Below, in pieces: positions 58,116-64,000 of a DNA stretch of 64,000 nucleotides. Position numbers and translations under genes: made by a program. The notes beneath the pieces are model-generated. The model saw nothing but the letters and a program-made list of their open reading frames with translations. It was not told the origin of the DNA and did not search any database. The stretch comes from Thraustochytrium sp. TN22 (lineage: Eukaryota; Sar; Bigyra; Thraustochytrida; Thraustochytriidae): NCBI GenBank assembly GCA_013306675.1, contig JABLUY010000050.1:62001-126000 (forward strand). The letters are read 5' to 3'. Numbering within the stretch: position 1 is the stretch's first letter; every line of letters starts with the position of its first letter.

Positions 58116-58693
58116 GCCTTGGCAGACAGACGATTGATTCATCTTCTGCTGCTCGCGCTGAGATGATCAGCGACATGAGCGAACCAGGCCGCACTGGCAC
58201 TCCACGCGCAGCGCCACCCTTGACTCGCGGCGTCTCTTCTCTTGTGAGCCTGTCACACAATTGATTCGGGGCGCATCAGTGTCATCTCGCACAAGTCAGA
58301 GGCCGCTCCGAGCCGCCATTTCTTTCTTTCTTTCTCTCTTTCTAGCTAGCTAGTAGTTAGGCCGCGCACGTCACATGTGGCGAGAATGCGCGCCAATCGT
58401 GCACGTGCATGTGCACGCGCTGCTCGCCGGCGCCGCCGGGCGAAAGCGGCCGATCCAGCAGATGGGCCCATTTCACCGCACCCTCGACACGTGTGCCCGA
58501 GTGCACGCACTCTCGATTCGCTCCCGCGCTCCCACAAGATCTCTCGGCGCTCCGCGCAGTCTGGCCAGACTCCCCGTCGTGCGAACGACTCGGAGGCACA
58601 GGCAGACTCGGACAGCGGCAGACATGCAACGCGGAGGACAAGGCAGACGAAGGCTGGCGCGGTGGCGCGCGAGCAGGCGCAGCTCTTCAGACC
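58116..58693. other. Intergenic spacer upstream of the ankyrin/kinase/RING gene
   Basis: This 578-bp spacer contains a (TTTC)n stretch followed by AGCT units at 58319-58352 and a palindromic GCACGTGCATGTGCACGC stretch near 58399-58417. The frame of the downstream gene is open back to 58409, but that part is Arg/Cys-rich and not protein-like. Confidence 0.4.
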
Positions 58694-61600
58694 ATGGCCG
58701 GCTTGTGGGAGATGGTCGTGTTGAACCTAGTGCTACAGGTGCTCTGGCTGCTCGTGCGCAGCCAGGTCCCCGCCGAGAACGAGGCGACGGAGGCGAGGGA
58801 CGCCACAGAGATCGCGGAGCCGGAGGGCGAGGACCCACCGGGGGGCGAGCGAGAGCGCGAGCGAGAGCGCGAGACCAAGCTGGCCGTCTCGCAGCCTTGG
58901 GTGCTCCACGTCTTCGCGTTTTCGGGGCTCGCGTACGCCTTGTGGAGCAAGGACGGCACCTTCAGCAACATCTGCTTGGTGGCGGGCACAATCGCAGCTC
59001 TGCGCGGTCCAGGTCGCCGCGCCCTCGCGCGTGTCATCATGCACCCGAAGCTCGCTCGAGTCGAGGCCGCGGTGCGGCTCGGCGCCAATGTCAACGCGCG
59101 CGACGCACTTGGGCGGACAGCGCTCATGTCTGCCTGCAAGGACGGCCGTGACGACGCTGTGCTCCGACTTCTCGGCCAGGGCGCCGAAAGCAACATTCTG
59201 GACCATGAGGGTCGCACGGCGCTCATGTACGCCATTGACGGACGCGCCGACGTCGCGCGAACGCTCGCGTGTGTGCGTGTGCTCTGGCTCGCAGGAGCAC
59301 GCGCCGACCTCTTCGGCGCTCAGAGAACGGCCCCTGTGGAGCGAGCCCGGCGCCGAGGTCCCGAAGCTGTCTTTCAGCTGGTGGAATTTCTGGTCACGAG
59401 CGATCTGGTTGACTTCCTCCTCTCAGAGCCGTGGGCAGAGCGCGCGATCGTCCTCGCTCTCTTCGACCAGGGCTGCACCAGCGTGGAGGACTTTGCTGCC
59501 CTCGAGTTCGCAACCTTGGCGCGGCTCCAGGCGGACGTCTTTCCGCGTGTGGGTGGTGAATACGTCCACGTGAGCGTTTTATGGGAGCGCGCGCAGCGGC
59601 ATCGCGCAGGGAATCTCGCCGCTCGTGTTCTTCGGCACTCCAACACCCTCCACGCTCTCACCAAGACGTTTGCGAGGCTGGTGAAAAGCTCGGCCCCCGA
59701 GGAGGTGGTGTACTCGGTCCTTCGGTCTGTTCTTGCGGAGAGCTGCCCATTCGCGAGCATGCCCACTTTGCGGGAATTGCTCCAGCAGGCACGGCAACGC
59801 GAAGCCAGGCTCGCTGAGCTCCAGGACGAAATCGTTGCCGAGCTGGCGGGTTCATCGTCGCTTACTACGGTGGAACGAGTGCAGGAGCTCGTAGCGCAAC
59901 GGAATGACGCCCGTGCGCATCTCGTCACCACGCTCCGAGCAATCAGCGAGCATCAGGACCCTCCCCTGAGCGCTCTTCGCGCGGCATTGCCGCAGTGGGT
60001 AGAGTCCCCCAAAGGTCTTCGCATCGCGGCAAGGAGCCATCCGGTACGCGTGGAAGCGGATGGCCTCACTTTAGACGCTTGCAAGGATGCGGTCCAGGAA
60101 GCGCTGCGCCTGGTCGAGGCTTGCGTGCAAATGCAAGACAAAGTCAACCACGAGTGTGCAGCGCTGAGCGACGTGGCCTCACAGGTGTGTGCTAGTTTTC
60201 TGGCAAACGACGAGCGCACGTGCACACATGTGGGCCCAGGCCTCAATCTTGCGCTGGCCTCTATCGAGAACGCCCTCCGAGAGAAGCGAGCGTCTTTGGA
60301 GAGATCTATGATCCACGGAGGTACAATTGTAGAGGCGCTCAAGCGCCGCGACGCTGCCGTAGCGTTTGCCGCGGCACGCGTCACCGCGTACAGCGATCTC
60401 GTCATTGGGCCGGGAGCTGCTGAGCTCGAAGAGGACATCGCCGAGGCCTCTCGTAAGTTCGGGCACTACTCGAACGGAGGTCGCCCACTCAGTACAGAGC
60501 TGCTCGAGCGACTCTCGCGGGAGACTTTGCCCAGCATGCGCCAGCGGAAGGAGACGCTCGATCTTCAGTTGCGCCACGCTAGCGAAGACGCACACAGAGC
60601 CGGCGCGAACCCGAACCAGGATCCTCGCGTGAAAAGGCTCCTGCGTGAGCTCGGAACGATCAAGCTGCAGCAGTGCCAGCGCACTGTCAGAAAGCTACGC
60701 AAAGAAGCACTTGCGGCAGCGGACGCACACTACCCGGAGCTGCTCCACGATCCAGCGTGGCGCCGCAGCATCGGGCTGGCCCAGGATGCGGCCCTTGAAG
60801 CGAGCAAGCTGGGCCTCTGGCTCGACGGCGCCAGCGCGGAGGACTACGAGACCCTTGACGAGCTCTCTGCAGGTGGTGGCAAGGTGGTGCGCAAAGTGCG
60901 CAGCCGAAACGGCGAGGTTTGCGTCCTGAAAAAGTTCCATCTCGCCAATCCAGCGCAGCAGCGAAGCTTTTACTATCAAGCTGCAGCCCTTTCGCGGGTG
61001 GACTCTGGCCACCTCGTTCGTATCGACGGCATTTTCGAGGAGGCGAACTGGGGCTGCCTGCTGATGCCTTTTTACGCGGGCGGGGACCTGAGCGCGTGGA
61101 TCGAGAGCAACCCGCACGCCCCTGTCGAAACGCGCAAGCGCATCGCCATGGGCATCTTTTCCGGTGTGCATGATCTGCACAGGCTCGGCCACGTGCATTG
61201 CGATCTCAAACCGAGCAACGTCCTGCTCACGAAGAGCCTGTTCCCCGTTATTGGGGACTTTGATGGTGTGCGCGACCTCAACACTACGCTCACGGCTCCG
61301 GTGCTGGCCACCATGCGGTACGCCGCGCCGGAGCTCATGGGTGCAGCGACCGCAGACGCTGCCAACATAGGTCCGCAGGTGGACATGTTTGCCCTGGGCG
61401 TCCTCCTCGGGGAGCTCTTTCCTCAACCGCCCGCCGCTGTCGCGGAACTCGTCGCTCAGCTCAAATCTCGCGAGCCATCTGCTCGACCCTCGGCTTACGC
61501 TGTGTTGAGTGGCCAAGCGTTCCAGACTGAGACCGTCCCGACTTCGCTATGCGCAGTTTGCATCGACAGCAAGCCCACTGCGGCCGGCATAGCATGTGGC

Positions 61601-62293
61601 GATGGGCACTTTATCTGCGCCATCTGCCTCAGCCACACAGTTGGCATGGCCGTAGACCCTGAGGTGAACAGCGTTCAGGTCACGCGAGATGGCGGGCTGC
61701 TGTGCCTAAGCCCGGATTGTGACCATGTCATCCCTGGAGCGCAAGTCGCCCGGCACGTGACGGACGAGGCTCACGAAGCAATGATGCATGCCGTGCGAGA
61801 GCACATGGAGCGCAATGCAGCCGCGCAGCTCGAGGCTGAGGTCCAGCGCCGTGTTCAAGCCGCCCTTCAGGCGAACCATCGGGACAGGTCTGTGCAACGT
61901 CACCTTGACAAGATCCGAGACAGCATCCTCTGCGTCTCCTGTCCTCGATGCGCTCAGGTCTTTGTTGACTTCGATGGCTGCTGCGCGCTCCAGTGCATCA
62001 ATCCTCTGTGCCGCCAGTATTTTTGCGCCTGGTGCCTCGAAACTGCCGGGCCAGCGAGCGACGCTGCGCACCGCCACGTAGCCAACTGTACACATAAGCC
62101 CCCCGGGGCTGACCGCTTCTACGGCACTCAAGCTGAAGTGCATCAGAACTGGGCCCGGATCCGCGCGGACCGCCTTCGCGCGTACGTGCGCCAGGAGTTG
62201 CCAGCGGGAGACCTTCGAGCGCGAGTGTACGATGCCTTGCGGCCTCTTCTCACGAACGACATCGTTGGCGTGGGCTTTCAGCTTCCACAATAA
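58694..62293 (+). CDS. Membrane-anchored ankyrin-repeat protein kinase with C-terminal RING/IBR-like zinc domain
   Basis: The product is 1199 aa from the ATG at 58694 (MAGLWEMVVLNLVLQVLWLL). There are two hydrophobic N-terminal segments (residues about 5-22 and 68-84) separated by an acidic and Arg/Glu-rich loop. Ankyrin repeats follow (about 115-250: LGRTALMSACKDG, EGRTALMYAIDG), then a long helical region (about 330-700). A protein kinase domain spans about 717-945: VCVLKKFHL supplies the ATP-site Lys, the catalytic loop is HCDLKPSN (HRD Arg replaced by Cys) near residue 837, and the DFG position reads DFD in GDFDGV near 855; the P-loop is weak (SAGGGKVV). The C-terminal third has a RING-like CAVCIDS ... 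CGDGHFICAICL and a second Cys/His set, CVSCPRCAQVF ... CINPLCRQYFCAWCLE, as in IBR/RING2 of RBR ubiquitin ligases. Likely a membrane-linked signalling protein coupling phosphorylation and ubiquitin transfer; this is inference. Confidence 0.8.
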   Translation: MAGLWEMVVLNLVLQVLWLLVRSQVPAENEATEARDATEIAEPEGEDPPGGERERERERETKLAVSQPWVLHVFAFSGLAYALWSKDGTFSNICLVAGTIAALRGPGRRALARVIMHPKLARVEAAVRLGANVNARDALGRTALMSACKDGRDDAVLRLLGQGAESNILDHEGRTALMYAIDGRADVARTLACVRVLWLAGARADLFGAQRTAPVERARRRGPEAVFQLVEFLVTSDLVDFLLSEPWAERAIVLALFDQGCTSVEDFAALEFATLARLQADVFPRVGGEYVHVSVLWERAQRHRAGNLAARVLRHSNTLHALTKTFARLVKSSAPEEVVYSVLRSVLAESCPFASMPTLRELLQQARQREARLAELQDEIVAELAGSSSLTTVERVQELVAQRNDARAHLVTTLRAISEHQDPPLSALRAALPQWVESPKGLRIAARSHPVRVEADGLTLDACKDAVQEALRLVEACVQMQDKVNHECAALSDVASQVCASFLANDERTCTHVGPGLNLALASIENALREKRASLERSMIHGGTIVEALKRRDAAVAFAAARVTAYSDLVIGPGAAELEEDIAEASRKFGHYSNGGRPLSTELLERLSRETLPSMRQRKETLDLQLRHASEDAHRAGANPNQDPRVKRLLRELGTIKLQQCQRTVRKLRKEALAAADAHYPELLHDPAWRRSIGLAQDAALEASKLGLWLDGASAEDYETLDELSAGGGKVVRKVRSRNGEVCVLKKFHLANPAQQRSFYYQAAALSRVDSGHLVRIDGIFEEANWGCLLMPFYAGGDLSAWIESNPHAPVETRKRIAMGIFSGVHDLHRLGHVHCDLKPSNVLLTKSLFPVIGDFDGVRDLNTTLTAPVLATMRYAAPELMGAATADAANIGPQVDMFALGVLLGELFPQPPAAVAELVAQLKSREPSARPSAYAVLSGQAFQTETVPTSLCAVCIDSKPTAAGIACGDGHFICAICLSHTVGMAVDPEVNSVQVTRDGGLLCLSPDCDHVIPGAQVARHVTDEAHEAMMHAVREHMERNAAAQLEAEVQRRVQAALQANHRDRSVQRHLDKIRDSILCVSCPRCAQVFVDFDGCCALQCINPLCRQYFCAWCLETAGPASDAAHRHVANCTHKPPGADRFYGTQAEVHQNWARIRADRLRAYVRQELPAGDLRARVYDALRPLLTNDIVGVGFQLPQ

Positions 62294-63189
62294 GGGCTAG
62301 TTGCCCCCCCTCGAAGGGCAACGGAGTTTGTCTGGGGTGCCGGCAAACGCGTGGCGCCCAGTCGGAGGTGGCGCACGGCGTGGTCGCGCAGCAGCGCAGC
62401 AGCAGGAGGGGAGGGCGACCAGCGCGCGAGCGGCTGGACGTGCCCCCCCCTCTCTCTCTCTCTCCCTCTCTCGATACGGCATGCGAAGCAAGGCCCGGCG
62501 CACCGACATCCCCAGTACGGTACCACCGCGACCTTGCCTTCCCGCACGTCTCTGCGAGGTCGAGCCCTGCCAGTGCGTAACAGATAATCTTGGTGCCTAG
62601 CTCCTACCTCCTCCAAAAGTCCGGAAGGTGATCCGGGAAGTCGTGCAAGGACTCCGCGCCAGACGGAACTTGTAACCCCACAGGGCACGCGGCGGCGAGG
62701 GCGGGCAGTAGAGTTGCTTTCTGCACGCGCTGCACTGCCAGTGCCAGTGCACCGTGACGTAGGCCGGCCCGGGGTCGGCTCGGCAGAAAAGAATTTGCAC
62801 GCGCTCGATTGGGCCGGCCTTGACACGACGGCCCAGACCACTGCACGCGCCGCGCAAGGACGTGCGGCTAGCCGTCGTATGGCATAATGGAGGCACACGC
62901 TGCTTGCTGAGCCGCGGCACCCGGTGGACTATTCGCTTGTCCAACTTGTCCCGCTTCCAGCGCGGGCCGCGCGGGGGGTGGGGGTACCTCAGCTGACGCT
63001 GGCTTACAATCAAAATTAGAGCAGTACGAGATTACTACGTGGTAATCAGCGGCGGTGCGCAGTGTGAGGCCACGTAAAAGCCATTTGTCCGCCTGCAGAT
63101 CGGTGGAGAAGCCGCCGGGTCTCGCCTCTTGTGAGTGAGTTCCTGCTGGCTGGCAAACACGAACGTGCAGTGCAGCGCCAGTGCATGGA
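62294..63189. other. Intergenic region upstream of the FAAL gene
   Basis: About 900 bp without a supportable gene. A CCCCCCC-(CT)n run lies at 62443-62473. Open stretches on both strands are Arg/Pro/Ser-rich and lack domains. Confidence 0.45.
62443..62473. repeat. Poly-C / (CT)n microsatellite
   Basis: Seven or more C residues followed by about ten CT dinucleotides with one interruption. Confidence 0.85.
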
Positions 63190-64000
63190 ATGCGGCAGGA
63201 TGGACAGCCTGAGGGCATCTGCGAAAATGTGGTGCGACTAGCCGGCGAGCAGCCCGACCGCCGGCAGTTCACTTGGCTGGATAACGACGGCAAGGAGGCC
63301 GCCTCGCTGACTCGCAGAGAGCTCGCCTCCAAGGCTCTCGGCATCGCCCATGCCATGGAGCATGCCTGGGGCATCAAGCGCGGGGACCTGGTCCTGTTGG
63401 TGTTTGCACCGGGGCTCGACTTCATCACGGCGATGCTCGCATGCCTGCTTGGCGGCTTCATCGCGGTGCCAATTTACCCACCGGACCCCAGCAACCCGAA
63501 ACCAGGGCTCGCAATGCTGACCAATGTGGTCCACGCGATGCAGCTAGCGCACGTGCTTTCACACGCCAGCTTCCTGCGAGATCGGCGCTTTCTGATTGGC
63601 AAAAGGAGGTTTCCAGCGAACCTCAAGTGGCACGACGTGGGCAAGGCAACGCCAGCCTTGCGTTTAGCGTTGCCGTACGCTTCCGCACCCGAAGAGCTCG
63701 CCTTTGTGCAATTTTCCAGCGGCAGCACGGGCGACCCCAAGGGCGTCTGCGTCACACGTGGCAACCTCGACGCCAATCTGGCCAGCATCTGCACGGCCGT
63801 GAGCATTAGCGAGGCCTCGCGAGGGGTGAGCTGGGTGCCGTTCTATCACGACATGGGTCTCGTGGCCTGCACGCTAAGCGTGATCACCAAGGGTGCTCAG
63901 GCGGTGCAGTTCTCGCCGGTAGGCTTCCTCAAGAACCCAGCGCTTTGGCTCTCCACCATCTCCAAGTACCGCGCGACGATGACCTGCGGGCCGAGCTTTG
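63190..64000 (+). CDS. Fatty-acyl-AMP ligase (FAAL)-type adenylating enzyme, N-terminal part
   Basis: The frame opens at the first ATG after an in-frame stop at 63136-63138 and runs off the window, giving 270 codons. The N-terminus follows the ANL adenylate-forming family: QPDRRQFTWLDNDG, SLTRRELASKALGIAHAME, GDLVLLVFAPGLDFITAM and VPIYPPDPSNPKP. The AMP/phosphate-binding P-loop (core A3) is FVQFSSGSTGDPKGVCVTRG, then VSWVPFYHDMGLVACTL and FLKNPALWLSTISKYRATMT. YPPDP, HDMGL and the WL..IS.YRAT segment are characteristic of FAALs, which activate fatty acids as acyl-adenylates and load them onto acyl carrier proteins of polyketide or peptide synthases, rather than making acyl-CoA. Whether carrier or PKS domains follow lies beyond the window. 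Confidence 0.85.
   Translation, partial: MRQDGQPEGICENVVRLAGEQPDRRQFTWLDNDGKEAASLTRRELASKALGIAHAMEHAWGIKRGDLVLLVFAPGLDFITAMLACLLGGFIAVPIYPPDPSNPKPGLAMLTNVVHAMQLAHVLSHASFLRDRRFLIGKRRFPANLKWHDVGKATPALRLALPYASAPEELAFVQFSSGSTGDPKGVCVTRGNLDANLASICTAVSISEASRGVSWVPFYHDMGLVACTLSVITKGAQAVQFSPVGFLKNPALWLSTISKYRATMTCGPSF

Overview
The window looks like nuclear DNA of a GC-rich, gene-dense, intron-poor unicellular eukaryote. Evidence for a eukaryote: a COG-complex subunit, an exocyst subunit, IQ-motif and ankyrin proteins, a lysosomal-type LCAT/phospholipase and two cadherin/IPT receptors. Genes lie on both strands in divergent and convergent pairs, and almost every gene reads as one uninterrupted frame, including two of about 13 kb. 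The taxon cannot be fixed from the sequence. A stramenopile such as a thraustochytrid/labyrinthulomycete, or a haptophyte, would fit the base composition, the lack of introns and the giant cadherin/IPT/ephrin-receptor-like multi-pass proteins. This is inference.

Layout. 1-8.2 kb: COG4 (minus, cut by the window edge), a CobW/COG0523 GTPase (plus), a membrane-anchored SDR-like protein with altered catalytic residues (minus), a 61-aa membrane microprotein (plus) and exocyst SEC6 (plus). 8.2-10.7 kb: a gene-poor spacer holding an AT-rich core flanked by two diverged inverted copies of a coding-like segment. 10.7-39.2 kb: two tandem paralogous giant receptors (minus, about 4340 and 4372 aa), each with signal peptide, C-type lectin, Cys-rich ephrin-receptor-like repeats, a cadherin array, an IPT/TIG array, a 9-10 pass membrane domain and a short cytosolic coiled coil. 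41.6-52.2 kb: an ankyrin/IQ/Cys-His protein (minus), a 67-aa coiled-coil protein (plus) and a 2450-aa IQ protein (plus) with two dynein-stalk-like modules and about eight copies of an unrecognised C-terminal repeat. 52.4-58.1 kb: an LRR protein (minus), an acidic orphan (plus), a class I glutamine amidotransferase fused to WD40 repeats (minus) and an LCAT/PLA2G15-type lipase (plus). 58.7-62.3 kb: a membrane-anchored ankyrin/protein kinase/RING-IBR-like protein (plus). 63.2-64 kb: the N-terminus of a fatty-acyl-AMP ligase (plus), cut by the window edge.

Functional themes: two Golgi/plasma-membrane tethering subunits at the left; surface sensing or adhesion in the receptor pair; calmodulin-linked, possibly cytoskeletal proteins in the IQ cluster; lipid metabolism at the right (lipase and FAAL). 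No operon-like logic is implied. No tRNA, rRNA, CRISPR array or recognisable transposon was seen. All domain calls were made by reading motifs, without any database search.
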